Shown piece after piece: positions 17,116-26,328 of a stretch of DNA of 64,000 bases. This stretch comes from an uncultured SAR92 cluster bacterium (GTDB lineage Bacteria > Pseudomonadota > Gammaproteobacteria > Pseudomonadales > Porticoccaceae), in assembly GCA_902596775.1 (NCBI GenBank), contig CACJVE010000010.1:1-64000 (forward strand). Reading direction: 5' to 3'. Numbering within the stretch: the stretch's first letter is position 1; every line of letters begins with the position of its first letter. Below the pieces are notes generated by a model that made no database searches, was not told where the DNA came from, and saw only the letters and a list, made by a program, of their open reading frames with translations. The position numbers and the translations under genes were made by a program.

Positions 17116-19003
17116 CTAGATAAAGAACATCAAGATAAAAACTAAGTTCCCTATACAAGGCATGAGCTATGTTTTTAGCTTTTTTAAATCCATGTCCTTC
17201 GTCGTCAAAAGTGACATATTCTACTTTTATTTTTTTTTGTACGAGTTTGTCTACCATTAATTGACTTTGATTTGGTGGAACTACCATATCTTCTAAACCC
17301 TGGAAGAAGATGACTGGACAATTTAAGTTATTAATATGATTTATTGGAGATCTTTCTTTGTACTCTTCAGATTTATCGATGCGATTTCCAATTAAGCTAT
17401 CTAAATAATTGGATTCAAATTTGTGAGTATCATCGGCAAGTTTTTCAAGATCACCAATTCCGTAAAGACAAGCGCCAGTTTTAAAAATATCTAGTTTTGT
17501 CAGGGCAGACAGAACAGTGAAACCCCCAGCGCTACTGCCTCTAATAATACATCGAGACTTATCAATTTTACTTTTGCTGGAAAAGTATTTTGCGGCATGA
17601 TAAATGTCTTGTATATCAAAGATACCCCAGTTATTTTTTAACCTCGCTCTATATTCTCTACCAAAGCCTGAGCTGCCTCGGTAATTGATATCTAAAACAG
17701 CAAAACCCCTGTTTGTCCAAAATTGAATTTTAAAATTTAAACTTCTATTTGTTGCACTCGTTGGACCACCGTGGCAGAGGAATATGGTGGGCGGTAATTC
17801 GTAGGAATTATCTATATATTGACTGTTTTTTGGAGAGTAATAAAAAGCGTGAACTAATTCTCCATTTGCGGATGGGTAATAATTTGATTCACCTATGGAG
17901 ATATCATTGATATTAAATTTAATGATATCTGGTTTATATCTTGTGCGAAAATTTAGATCTGAATCGAAGCTAACAATTTCTTGGGGCTTCAAAGGTCCGC
18001 TTGCTATTGCATAAATTCCATTTCGATGCTTGCAAATACATTTATAGGAAGTGTAGTCAGTCTGCTCAACTTTAATACTCGACGAGTCAGATGATGCAAA
18101 TCCAAATTCCCAATTTCCATCATTGGATCTAAAGAAACAAATATCACCATTATCTAGAACACAGTAATTTGCAGTCCCAAACTGCCAAAATGGTTCTGCA
18201 TAATCGTGATTTGATTTCATAGTCTGCTGAATTGAATTATTATTTTCTCGATAAATATTCCACCAACCAGAGCTATCTGAGATATAGAAAATCTCATTTT
18301 TTGAAGACCAACACGGTTGTGTGATTGATTGCTCTGACTTATCTTTAACAATACATTTTTTATTTGTAATTCCAATTTTTTCGTTGGAGGCAGTCCACAA
18401 CTCAGTGTGATCCCAAGGCATATTTGGATGATTCCATTGAATCCAACATAGATCAGAATTATCCGAGTTGAGGCGAGGATAAGCATAAAAGTCTGAGCCA
18501 GAAATTAAAGTAGTTATTTCAGATAATCCACCGGTTATCTGAATGCTAACAATATAATTTTTAATAGATCTTGCGTCTGAGTGATCCTCACAAATAGCAA
18601 TGATTCTTTTGTGTCGAGAGTCGAAAATTAGATCTGCATACCTGAGAGAATTTTTGGGTGTTAAAGGAGAAGGAGAAAGACCATCCTTCGACAAATCGAT
18701 GGAGTATATTCTTTGATCTTTAGCATTTACAAAATAAAGAGACCTGTCGAAGACTGTGTAGGCGATACCGCCATACTCATGGACTTTAGAACCATGACTG
18801 AACGGCGCAGGCAATACATCAGACACATTCCCGTGCTTATCTTGACAAACAATTACAGATCGACCATTTTCCTGAGCTCGATTTTCAGTCCAAAATAGAA
18901 CCCCATCAAACGACTGTAAGTAGTTGAGTTCAGTTAATGCCCTTGATGCGGAGTTGGCGTCGATTTCGGATGGCCAAACGCCATAGGGTTTTGATTTTTT
19001 CAT
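17108..19003 (-). CDS. S9 family prolyl oligopeptidase / acylaminoacyl-peptidase-like protein
   Basis: This is a serine peptidase of family S9, with an N-terminal beta-propeller-like region (about residues 1-370, repeated W/Y-rich strands) and a C-terminal alpha/beta-hydrolase domain. Hydrolase landmarks are HGGPTSATN, the catalytic serine in GSSAGG, Asp in FQGLEDMVVPP and His in DDEGHGF, so the triad is complete. There is no signal peptide, which predicts a cytoplasmic enzyme. At 631 residues it resembles S9C dipeptidyl/acylaminoacyl peptidases. The substrate is probably short peptides. It is 6 bp downstream of yciH and overlaps greB by 8 bp, so it belongs to the same transcript although the functional link is not obvious. 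Confidence 0.9.
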   Translation of the reverse strand: MKKSKPYGVWPSEIDANSASRALTELNYLQSFDGVLFWTENRAQENGRSVIVCQDKHGNVSDVLPAPFSHGSKVHEYGGIAYTVFDRSLYFVNAKDQRIYSIDLSKDGLSPSPLTPKNSLRYADLIFDSRHKRIIAICEDHSDARSIKNYIVSIQITGGLSEITTLISGSDFYAYPRLNSDNSDLCWIQWNHPNMPWDHTELWTASNEKIGITNKKCIVKDKSEQSITQPCWSSKNEIFYISDSSGWWNIYRENNNSIQQTMKSNHDYAEPFWQFGTANYCVLDNGDICFFRSNDGNWEFGFASSDSSSIKVEQTDYTSYKCICKHRNGIYAIASGPLKPQEIVSFDSDLNFRTRYKPDIIKFNINDISIGESNYYPSANGELVHAFYYSPKNSQYIDNSYELPPTIFLCHGGPTSATNRSLNFKIQFWTNRGFAVLDINYRGSSGFGREYRARLKNNWGIFDIQDIYHAAKYFSSKSKIDKSRCIIRGSSAGGFTVLSALTKLDIFKTGACLYGIGDLEKLADDTHKFESNYLDSLIGNRIDKSEEYKERSPINHINNLNCPVIFFQGLEDMVVPPNQSQLMVDKLVQKKIKVEYVTFDDEGHGFKKAKNIAHALYRELSFYLDVLYLDV

Positions 19004-19009
19004 AAGAAC

Positions 19010-19330
19010 TCAATTTATTATTTTAACGTTAAAGTTCTGGCGTGTTAATTCTGATTTTACTGACTTAATAAAATTCCCTTGAAGTTCAATTGAATTGTTT
19101 TTGACGGTTCCGCCCGTTGAGCATTTTTTCTTGAGTTGTCTCATGACAGATTTAATTTCTATTTGAGATAAATTGAATCCTGATGCGATCGTTACAACTT
19201 TTCCCTTCCTGGCTTTTGTATCTAATTTTAAAGCAATGATACTAGTGGATTGGGCATTGGTTGATAAACTCGATTCTTTGCTCCCGATACGACCTACATC
19301 TGTCGAATACACAAGGTTTGAGTTTTTCAT
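19010..19330 (-). CDS. yciH: SUI1/eIF1-like translation factor YciH
   Basis: YciH is the bacterial homologue of eukaryotic eIF1 and is thought to influence initiation fidelity or stress-related inhibition of translation. The start LVYSTDVGRI is highly typical, followed by the SUI1 domain with RKGKVVTIASGF, LKKKCSTGGTVKNN and the terminal IELQGNF region. The length (106 residues) is normal. It sits between ubiK (15 bp upstream) and the S9 peptidase (6 bp downstream) on the minus strand. Confidence 0.93.
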   Translation of the reverse strand: MKNSNLVYSTDVGRIGSKESSLSTNAQSTSIIALKLDTKARKGKVVTIASGFNLSQIEIKSVMRQLKKKCSTGGTVKNNSIELQGNFIKSVKSELTRQNFNVKIIN

Positions 19331-19345
19331 TCGATGTTCCTATCC

Positions 19346-19594
19346 TCAAATATTTTTAATTGTGTCTTGGAGTTTTTTTAATTGATCTTGCAGTTGTTCT
19401 AATTTTTGTTCAGCTCTATTTAGAACCGCCTTCTGAGCGTCAAATTCTTCTCTTGAAACAATGTCGAGATTATCAAGCGTGTTCAAAGCAGACGACCGAA
19501 TTAAGTCTTTTATTTCACCGCTAAAAAGTTTTGCATTGTTAAAAGTCTCACCAAAGTTATCTTGCAAAGCACTAATAAATTTTTCTTTATCCAA
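19346..19594 (-). CDS. ubiK: Ubiquinone biosynthesis accessory factor UbiK
   Basis: UbiK (formerly YqiC/BMFP) is a small coiled-coil, lipid-binding protein that assists the Ubi complex in aerobic ubiquinone synthesis. The C-terminal half reads LDIVSREEFDAQKAVL followed by a leucine heptad coiled coil (LEQLQDQLKKLQ), the family signature. The frame is open much further upstream, to 19702, but TTG 19594 is the likely start: GGAG at 19602-19605 is 7 bases before it and it gives an 82-residue protein of normal size (E. coli 96). It is the first gene of the leftward run and is divergent from the nitrogen-regulated porin operon. Confidence 0.88.
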   Translation of the reverse strand: MDKEKFISALQDNFGETFNNAKLFSGEIKDLIRSSALNTLDNLDIVSREEFDAQKAVLNRAEQKLEQLQDQLKKLQDTIKNI

Positions 19595-19707
19595 CCTAAT
19601 TCTCCGTTTTAAATTTCTAAGAGAATTGTACAGAAATAAGCAAGGATTTAAATAAACAAAACTTTGGATTCTCTTATGGTGCAAAAAAAAAGAGAGGGTC
19701 AACTAGT

Positions 19708-19724
19708 CGCACCATATTAGAGCA
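19708..19724 (+). promoter_or_regulatory. NtrC-like enhancer site upstream of the sigma54 promoter
   Basis: CGCACCA-TAT-TAGAGCA at 19708-19724 matches the NtrC dyad TGCACCA-N3-TGGTGCA at 11 of 14 positions. Its centre lies about 105 bp upstream of the start site predicted from the sigma54 promoter, a normal enhancer distance. A further half-site-like TGGTGCA is at 19677-19683. Confidence 0.6.
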
Positions 19725-19795
19725 TTAAAAATTTTAAGATCAATTCCTGATTAAGTAAAGTATTGAAATTGTTGTTATTTTTTTTTGTGTTGCTT

Positions 19796-19811
19796 TGGCA
19801 TGGTATATGCA
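19796..19811 (+). promoter_or_regulatory. Sigma54 (RpoN) promoter for the porin-glnK-amtB operon
   Basis: TGGCATGGTATATGCA contains the invariant GG (19797-19798) and GC (19809-19810) dinucleotides separated by exactly 10 bp, as required for -24/-12 promoters, within a good overall match to TGGCACG-N4-TTGCA. It is 69 bp upstream of the porin ATG. An upstream NtrC-like site and the nitrogen-sensing genes downstream support it. Confidence 0.82.
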
Positions 19812-19879
19812 AAACCAAAGGTAGGTCAGATTATTTTCCGGCCATGACTAATTTAAATTGCTAACCTTGGGAGTTAAAC

Positions 19880-20545
19880 ATGAAGTTTATTAAAACAACA
19901 ATTTGTGCAGCCACCTTAATGACAGCATCAGCGGCTATGACAGCTGAAGTTTCTGGAAATGTTGCGCTTGGATCAGAGTATTTCTTTAGGGGTGTCGACC
20001 AGTCTGGTGGTGCTGCACTTTCTGGAGGTTTTGATGTAAATTTTGACAGTGGTCTATACATAGGAACGTGGGCGTCTAGCATCGACTTCAGTAATGGGCC
20101 TGAGCTTGATTATTACATTGGGTACGGCGGCAGTATTACAGATGCTGTTTCTTTTGATGTGGGATATTTGATGTATGGATATCCAGGTGATACATCTAAT
20201 GACTTTAACGAGTTTTATGGAAGCGTTTCATTTGGTGATGCCACAGTTGGAATGGCTTACTCAGATGATTACTTTGCATCAACTGGTGAGACGACTTACC
20301 TCTACATAGATTATGGTTTTGACATTGCTGAAAACATGAGCATAGGCCTGCATTACGGGACGATTTCAGCAGATGATGATGAGGCATATGATGCTGTCTT
20401 CGAAGACACGATTGCTGACTACTCGGTTACACTCAGCACCTCGGCAGCTGGTTTGGGAATAGATTTTTCTCTTATCAACTCAAATGGTAGTGGAGCGCTG
20501 GATGCGGATACTGAATTTGCTGTGACAATCTCTAAGTCACTTTAA
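19880..20545 (+). CDS. TorF family putative outer-membrane porin
   Basis: A 221-residue exported beta-barrel candidate. The N-terminus is a signal peptide (about residues 1-22, cleavage after SAAMTA), and the mature protein consists of alternating hydrophobic strands rich in Gly, Tyr, Asp and Phe with an aromatic C-terminal end typical of barrels. The opening VSGNVALGSEYFFRGVDQS is the mark of the TorF/Gcw_chp family, which is often found beside glnK-amtB. It starts at ATG 19880 with GGGAG at 19867-19871 and is the first gene of the operon behind the sigma54 promoter; glnK follows 16 bp later. A role in outer-membrane passage of nitrogen compounds is inference from context. Confidence 0.82.
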   Translation: MKFIKTTICAATLMTASAAMTAEVSGNVALGSEYFFRGVDQSGGAALSGGFDVNFDSGLYIGTWASSIDFSNGPELDYYIGYGGSITDAVSFDVGYLMYGYPGDTSNDFNEFYGSVSFGDATVGMAYSDDYFASTGETTYLYIDYGFDIAENMSIGLHYGTISADDDEAYDAVFEDTIADYSVTLSTSAAGLGIDFSLINSNGSGALDADTEFAVTISKSL

Positions 20546-20561
20546 ATTTTGTAGATGTTGA

Positions 20562-20900
<339 letters not shown>

Positions 20901-20938
20901 TTTGCAGTTAAAAATTATTTTTTAAAGAGGATTTTATA

Positions 20939-22177
20939 ATGGATGGAATTTTTCAATTAAGCTATGCTCTTGATACCTTCTACTTCCTGATTTGTGGTGC
21001 GTTAGTCATGTGGATGGCCGCAGGATTCACAATGCTGGAAGCAGGTTTGGTCAGAGCAAAAAATACAACAGTTATACTAACCAAAAACGTTGCACTTTTT
21101 TCAATCGCGTGCACCATGTACATGGTTTGTGGTTACAGCATAATGTACGGTGGCGGTGACTTCGCTTGGTTTTTAAGCGGCATTACTGGCGACGGAGCAA
21201 CTGGCATGGAAGAGCCAGCAACATATGCACCATCTGCAGACTTTTATTTCCAGGTCGTCTTTGTCGCAACTGCAATGTCGATCATTTCTGGATCTGTAGC
21301 TGAAAGAATTAAGCTTTGGTCTTTCTTGGTTTTCGCGGTAGTTTTAACAGGCTTCATATACCCGAAAGAAGGTTCCTGGACCTGGGGTGGCATGGATGTC
21401 TTTGGTATGTACACATTGGGAGATCTTGGATTTTCCGACTTTGCTGGATCAGGGATTGTTCACTTAGCGGGAGCATCTGCGGCGCTTGCCGGGGTTATGT
21501 TACTTGGAGCAAGGACCGGCAAGTACGGTGAGGATGGATCAGTTAATGCGATACCGGGTAGCAGCTTGCCTCTCGCAACTCTTGGTACGTTCGTTCTTTG
21601 GCTAGGATGGTTTGGCTTCAACGGTGGATCTGTTTTAGCGACTGCAACAGTTGAGAGTGCAAACGCTGTCGCGGTTGTATTTATGAATACTAATGCAGCG
21701 GCCAGTGGTGGGTTGATTGCAGCCCTTCTTGTGGCAAAGCTAATGTTTGGAAAAGCAGATTTAACAATGGCATTAAATGGAGCACTCGCTGGACTTGTGG
21801 CTATTACTGCAGAGCCATCGACTCCAACACCCCTCTTAGCAACGTTATTTGGCGCAGCTGGTGGAGCATTAGTGGTCTTCAGTATTATTTTCTTAGACAA
21901 GATGAAAATCGATGACCCAGTTGGAGCAATTTCAGTACATGGGACCGTGGGAATCCTTGGGTTACTTCTTGTTCCACTTACAAACGATGGTGCAACTTTC
22001 TCGGGACAGATTATAGGTGCTCTTACCATCTTTGTATGGGTTTTTGCAACAAGCTACGCTGTATGGATGGCTCTAAAGATGACCATGGGTATTAGAGTCT
22101 CCCCTGAGGAAGAAGCAAATGGAGTTGATGCTTCAGAAACGGGAATGGATGCATATCCAGAGTTCACAGCAAAATAA
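20939..22177 (+). CDS. amtB: Ammonium transporter AmtB
   Basis: Amt proteins are trimeric channels that conduct ammonium. The 412-residue product has the expected 11 or so helices, the GFTMLEAGLVRAKN signature in the first helices, and the pore histidine pair in GIVHLAGASA and ISVHGTVGILG. The C-terminal tail RVSPEEEANGVDASETGMDAYPE resembles the GlnK-contacting region of other Amt proteins. There is no separate cleaved signal peptide, unlike E. coli AmtB. AAAGAGG lies just before the ATG. It is the third gene of the nitrogen operon and is followed 25 bp later by a strong terminator, so the second P-II gene downstream is probably a separate transcription unit. Confidence 0.97.
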   Translation: MDGIFQLSYALDTFYFLICGALVMWMAAGFTMLEAGLVRAKNTTVILTKNVALFSIACTMYMVCGYSIMYGGGDFAWFLSGITGDGATGMEEPATYAPSADFYFQVVFVATAMSIISGSVAERIKLWSFLVFAVVLTGFIYPKEGSWTWGGMDVFGMYTLGDLGFSDFAGSGIVHLAGASAALAGVMLLGARTGKYGEDGSVNAIPGSSLPLATLGTFVLWLGWFGFNGGSVLATATVESANAVAVVFMNTNAAASGGLIAALLVAKLMFGKADLTMALNGALAGLVAITAEPSTPTPLLATLFGAAGGALVVFSIIFLDKMKIDDPVGAISVHGTVGILGLLLVPLTNDGATFSGQIIGALTIFVWVFATSYAVWMALKMTMGIRVSPEEEANGVDASETGMDAYPEFTAK

Positions 22178-22202
22178 TTGGCGACCCCTTCGCACGATCT
22201 TT

Positions 22203-22230
22203 ATCCGGGGCCTAGCCCCGGATTTTTTTT
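22203..22230 (+). terminator. Intrinsic terminator after amtB
   Basis: A perfect 9-bp stem ATCCGGGGC / GCCCCGGAT (22203-22211 with 22215-22223) encloses a three-base loop and is followed by a T run to 22230. It ends the porin-glnK-amtB transcript. Confidence 0.95.
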
Positions 22231-22304
22231 ATCTAGATTTTAGGATGTTATGGTTGTTACTTACTGATTTTTTGAGCAATAAAGAGTATCATACGAGGCC
22301 GTAA

Positions 22305-22658
<354 letters not shown>

Positions 22659-22729
22659 GGTAGTTTTCATTACTTTTTATGGTGGATAATTTCGAGTGTC
22701 GTAACTTCTGATTCTCTCAGGTCATAGTT

Positions 22730-23464
22730 ATGTTAAATAGTGTTTTAAGAATTCAATACGTTTTTACCTGTGTTTTATTGTTGAGTTGCTCTGCTCCAGC
22801 TAGCGATGTCGATCTAATGGATAGATTGAAAGCTGCTAGAGCGGATCTAGAATATAAAATAATAGGGCCATCAGAGATACCTGGATTTGTGGAGTTGCAA
22901 ATCGGTGACGATCCAAATTTTTATGTATCAAATGATGGAAAATTCTTATTTGACGGGGATGTATATCTTGTAGGGGAAGGGGATTTTTCAAATGTCAAAG
23001 AATTCAAACTGAATGATGCTCGAAAGCAAGCAATCACTGGATTAGATCTAGAAGATTTAATAGTTTTTGAAGCCCAAGGTCAAAAAAAGGCAACAATAAA
23101 CGTTTTTACAGATATTGATTGCGGATTCTGCAGGAAACTGCATAAAGAAGTTCCAAGTCTTAATAAACTTGGTATAGAAGTTAGATATCTTGCATTTCCT
23201 AGAGCGGGTGTTGGCTCCAAGTCATATCAGAAAGCAGTAACTGCTTGGTGTGCCGGTAATCCTCTAACTGCACTGACTGAATACAAGAACGGTTTAGACA
23301 AACAAATTCGTGAATGTGATAACAATCCAGTTGCAGAGCAATATCAACTTGGACAAACGCTCAGGATAAACGGGACGCCAGCAATTGTTCTAGATGATGG
23401 AACTCTTGTTCCGGGATATCGCACAGCTGAGGCAATAGCAAAGATATTAGGTCTATCAAGTTAG
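22730..23464 (+). CDS. dsbC: Thiol:disulfide interchange protein DsbC
   Basis: DsbC is a periplasmic disulfide isomerase. It has an N-terminal dimerisation domain (about residues 26-90) and a thioredoxin-fold domain with the active site CGFC at residues 131-134, plus the cis-proline loop NGTPAIV. The second, structural cysteine pair (TAWCAG and IRECDN) is also present. The N-terminus is an export signal, but it reads LLSC at residues 17-20, so it could be processed as a lipoprotein at Cys20 rather than by signal peptidase I. Length is 244 residues. dsbC followed by hom and thrC is the arrangement in Pseudomonas aeruginosa. Confidence 0.94.
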   Translation: MLNSVLRIQYVFTCVLLLSCSAPASDVDLMDRLKAARADLEYKIIGPSEIPGFVELQIGDDPNFYVSNDGKFLFDGDVYLVGEGDFSNVKEFKLNDARKQAITGLDLEDLIVFEAQGQKKATINVFTDIDCGFCRKLHKEVPSLNKLGIEVRYLAFPRAGVGSKSYQKAVTAWCAGNPLTALTEYKNGLDKQIRECDNNPVAEQYQLGQTLRINGTPAIVLDDGTLVPGYRTAEAIAKILGLSS

Positions 23465-23556
23465 AAATAAAATAGACAATTCTCATTCATAAATGGATTT
23501 ATGTTTATAAATTTGTTTGAATCGAATTTTCACTCCTCAATAACGAGAATTAAACG

Positions 23557-24855
23557 ATGAAAGAACTGAATATTGGATTATGTGGTCTTGGGACCGTAGG
23601 TTCTGGCGTTTTTGATGTCCTATCAAGTAATTCTAGGATCATGTTTGAAAAGTCATTATGTGAGATCAATATCGTTCATATTGCTACTAGAAGTGATAAT
23701 CATAAATGTGATGTCGGCGATGTTCAGTATTCTAAAGATGTTTTTCAAGTAGCTAAGGATCCCAACGTTGATTTGGTTGTAGAGTTAATCGGTGGAACGG
23801 ATGTAGCCTTTGAGCTTGTTATGCTCGCAATATCAAATAAAAAACACGTCGTAACAGCTAATAAGGCGCTGATTGCTGAGTCTGGATCCATTATTTTAGA
23901 GGCAGCAAGGAATGCCAATGTAAATGTTGCTTTTGAAGCATCAGTAGGAGGCGGGATTCCCGTTTTAAAAAGTATTAGAGAAGGACTGGTTGCCAACAAG
24001 ATTAACTGGTTGGCAGGCATAATTAATGGGACTACCAACTTTATTTTATCTGAAATGTCCATCAAGAAAACAGCTTTTGGAGTCGTTTTGACTGAGGCGC
24101 AGAGTAAAGGTTACGCCGAGGCAGATCCAACATTTGATGTAGAGGGTGTTGATGCTGCACAGAAGCTTGCAATCCTCGCATCACTTAGTTTCGGAATACC
24201 ATTGAGTGTTTCAGAGTTCTTCGTGGAGGGAGTAACCAATATCTTATTGGAGGATATAACTTTTGCAAAAGAATTGGGCTTCACCGTCAAACATATTGGT
24301 ATTTGTCGGGAGACAAACGGCAGCCTAGAAGCTCGAGTTCATCCTGCTTTAATCCCATATTCATCTCTTCTTGCGCATGTCAATGGAGTATCTAATGCCG
24401 TAATGGTTAACTCGGATGCAGCTGATACAACCCTTTTCTATGGTCCTGGGGCAGGGAGCAAAGCTACGGCATCATCTGTCATTGCAGATATTATCGATGT
24501 TGCAAAAGCGCCCGAGTCTCCCTGCTTTTCCAGTTTGGGATATCCAATTGATAGACTCAAACGAAAGGATATTATTAATATTGAGGACATCGATTGCGGA
24601 TTTTATATTCGTTTTATTGCGCGAGATAAAGCAGGTGTCCTATCAGAACTAACGACGACAATGGCCGAGGCAAGTGTGAGTATCGAGTCAATAATCCAGA
24701 GAGATCATGCCAGCAAAATTGATCATGTAAATGTCGTTATACAAACAAACAAAATTAAATACAGTGCACTTGATCCCGTATTAAAAAAAATAAAGAAGCT
24801 CGAAAATGTGCTCGATGATATTGTATTAATTCGTGTTGAAAACTTAGACCAGTGA
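23557..24855 (+). CDS. hom: Homoserine dehydrogenase
   Basis: Hom reduces aspartate semialdehyde to homoserine in the threonine/methionine branch. The Rossmann motif GLCGLGTVGSGV is at the N-terminus, and VTANKAL, FEASVGGGIPVLK, INGTTNFIL and YAEADPTFDVEGVDAA are the catalytic and substrate-binding signatures. A C-terminal ACT domain (from about residue 350, IRFIARDKAGVLSEL) suggests allosteric inhibition by threonine. The length of 432 residues fits monofunctional ACT-containing enzymes; there is no fused aspartokinase. It is 92 bp after dsbC and is followed 33 bp later by thrC. Confidence 0.97.
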   Translation: MKELNIGLCGLGTVGSGVFDVLSSNSRIMFEKSLCEINIVHIATRSDNHKCDVGDVQYSKDVFQVAKDPNVDLVVELIGGTDVAFELVMLAISNKKHVVTANKALIAESGSIILEAARNANVNVAFEASVGGGIPVLKSIREGLVANKINWLAGIINGTTNFILSEMSIKKTAFGVVLTEAQSKGYAEADPTFDVEGVDAAQKLAILASLSFGIPLSVSEFFVEGVTNILLEDITFAKELGFTVKHIGICRETNGSLEARVHPALIPYSSLLAHVNGVSNAVMVNSDAADTTLFYGPGAGSKATASSVIADIIDVAKAPESPCFSSLGYPIDRLKRKDIINIEDIDCGFYIRFIARDKAGVLSELTTTMAEASVSIESIIQRDHASKIDHVNVVIQTNKIKYSALDPVLKKIKKLENVLDDIVLIRVENLDQ

Positions 24856-24888
24856 TTACTCATAACTTATTATTTGGAGCTACCTATT

Positions 24889-26283
24889 GTGAGATTTATT
24901 AGTACACGTGGGATTTCAGAATCCTGTACTTTTGAAGACGCAGTGCTAACTGGACTGGCTCCAGACGGTGGCTTGTACGTTCCAGAAGAACTCCCTGATT
25001 TTTCTATTGATACAATCTCCTCATGGTCTGAATTGAGTTATGAGGATCTTGCTGTAAACATTATGTATCCATTTGTTGAGACCGAAATTTCAAGAAAATC
25101 TCTGAAAGAAATCGTCAAAAAGTCTTATGCGGGATTTAGAAACTCAGAAATAGCTCCCATGCTAGAGTTTCAAAACAATAGCTGGATTCTGGAACTTTTT
25201 CATGGTCCAACGCTCGCATTCAAAGATTTTGCTTTACAGTTTCTGGGTAACCTCCTGGATCATATGGTTGAATCAAGAAAAGAAAAACTTGTAGTACTTG
25301 GGGCTACCTCTGGTGATACCGGATCCGCGGCGATTGAGGGGTGCCAAGATTGTCAGAATATAGATATCTTTATTTTACATCCTCACAATCGTGTCTCAGA
25401 GGTCCAAAGGCGTCAGATGACGACAATCAAAAAGAAAAATGTCCATAATATTGCAATAAATGGCAATTTTGATGATTGCCAATCAATTGTTAAAAGGGCG
25501 TTTTCTAATCAGTCATTTTTGAAGGGTGAGCATCGTTTAATAGCTGTGAATTCAATTAATTTCGCGAGAATATTGGCGCAAATTGTTTACTATTTTTGGT
25601 CATATCTGCGTGTAGGTTGTCCAAAAGACGGTATTGTTTATTCGGTTCCAACCGGAAATTTTGGTGACGTTTTTGCGGGATATTTGGCGCTAAAAATGGG
25701 GTTACCGGTCAAAAAATTGTTAGTGGCTACCAATAGCAATGATATCCTGCACAGATGTATTAATAATAATGATCACTCGCCCAAAAAAGTCGATGTAAGC
25801 TTAGCGCCTAGCATGGATATCATGATCTCTAGTAATTTTGAGAGATTATTGTTTGATGCTTATGCAAGGGATGCGAATCTTATAAGAGATATGATGTCAC
25901 GAGTGTCAACAGCACCAATAGTGCTCACTAATCATGCACTGTCGAGTATACGAGAGAATTTCTGGAGTTATAGATCTAGTGATGATGAAATCGTAGAGAC
26001 GATCAAGGCATACTTTAAAGATTTTAATTATATGCTTGATCCGCACACCGCAATTGGGATGTCCGCATCACTTGAATACCTAAAGTCATGCGATTATCCA
26101 ATTGTAACTTTGGCAACTGCTCATCCCTCAAAATTTCCAGAGATATCAAATCACACTCTCTTGGAAAGACCCGAATTACCGACAAATCTCCGATTTATTC
26201 TTAAAAATACAGAATATTTCTCAATTTTGAACAATAGTCAGCTAGAGGTGGAAAATTTTATTTTACAGAAAATTTTTCATTAG
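24889..26283 (+). CDS. thrC: Threonine synthase
   Basis: ThrC is the pyridoxal-phosphate enzyme that converts phosphohomoserine to threonine. The PLP lysine lies in GPTLAFKDFALQ, and GATSGDTGSAAIE and PTGNFGDVFAG are the phosphate- and cofactor-binding loops. The frame is open from a TTG at 24874, but GTG 24889 is preferred: GGAG at 24876-24879 is 9 bases upstream, and the product then begins MRFISTRG, the typical N-terminus. This gives 464 residues. It forms an operon with hom. No thrB homoserine kinase is present in the window, so that step must be supplied from elsewhere. Confidence 0.96.
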   Translation: MRFISTRGISESCTFEDAVLTGLAPDGGLYVPEELPDFSIDTISSWSELSYEDLAVNIMYPFVETEISRKSLKEIVKKSYAGFRNSEIAPMLEFQNNSWILELFHGPTLAFKDFALQFLGNLLDHMVESRKEKLVVLGATSGDTGSAAIEGCQDCQNIDIFILHPHNRVSEVQRRQMTTIKKKNVHNIAINGNFDDCQSIVKRAFSNQSFLKGEHRLIAVNSINFARILAQIVYYFWSYLRVGCPKDGIVYSVPTGNFGDVFAGYLALKMGLPVKKLLVATNSNDILHRCINNNDHSPKKVDVSLAPSMDIMISSNFERLLFDAYARDANLIRDMMSRVSTAPIVLTNHALSSIRENFWSYRSSDDEIVETIKAYFKDFNYMLDPHTAIGMSASLEYLKSCDYPIVTLATAHPSKFPEISNHTLLERPELPTNLRFILKNTEYFSILNNSQLEVENFILQKIFH

Positions 26284-26328
26284 CATCCTGACTGTAGTTA
26301 AATCCGTAATGCGACAGAGGATATTTTA

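Noticed and set aside
21460-22029. 189-residue open frame on the minus strand inside amtB
   Set aside because: It is antisense to a certain, highly conserved transporter gene, has a low-complexity Ala/Pro/Asn composition caused by the reverse frame, and has no family resemblance.
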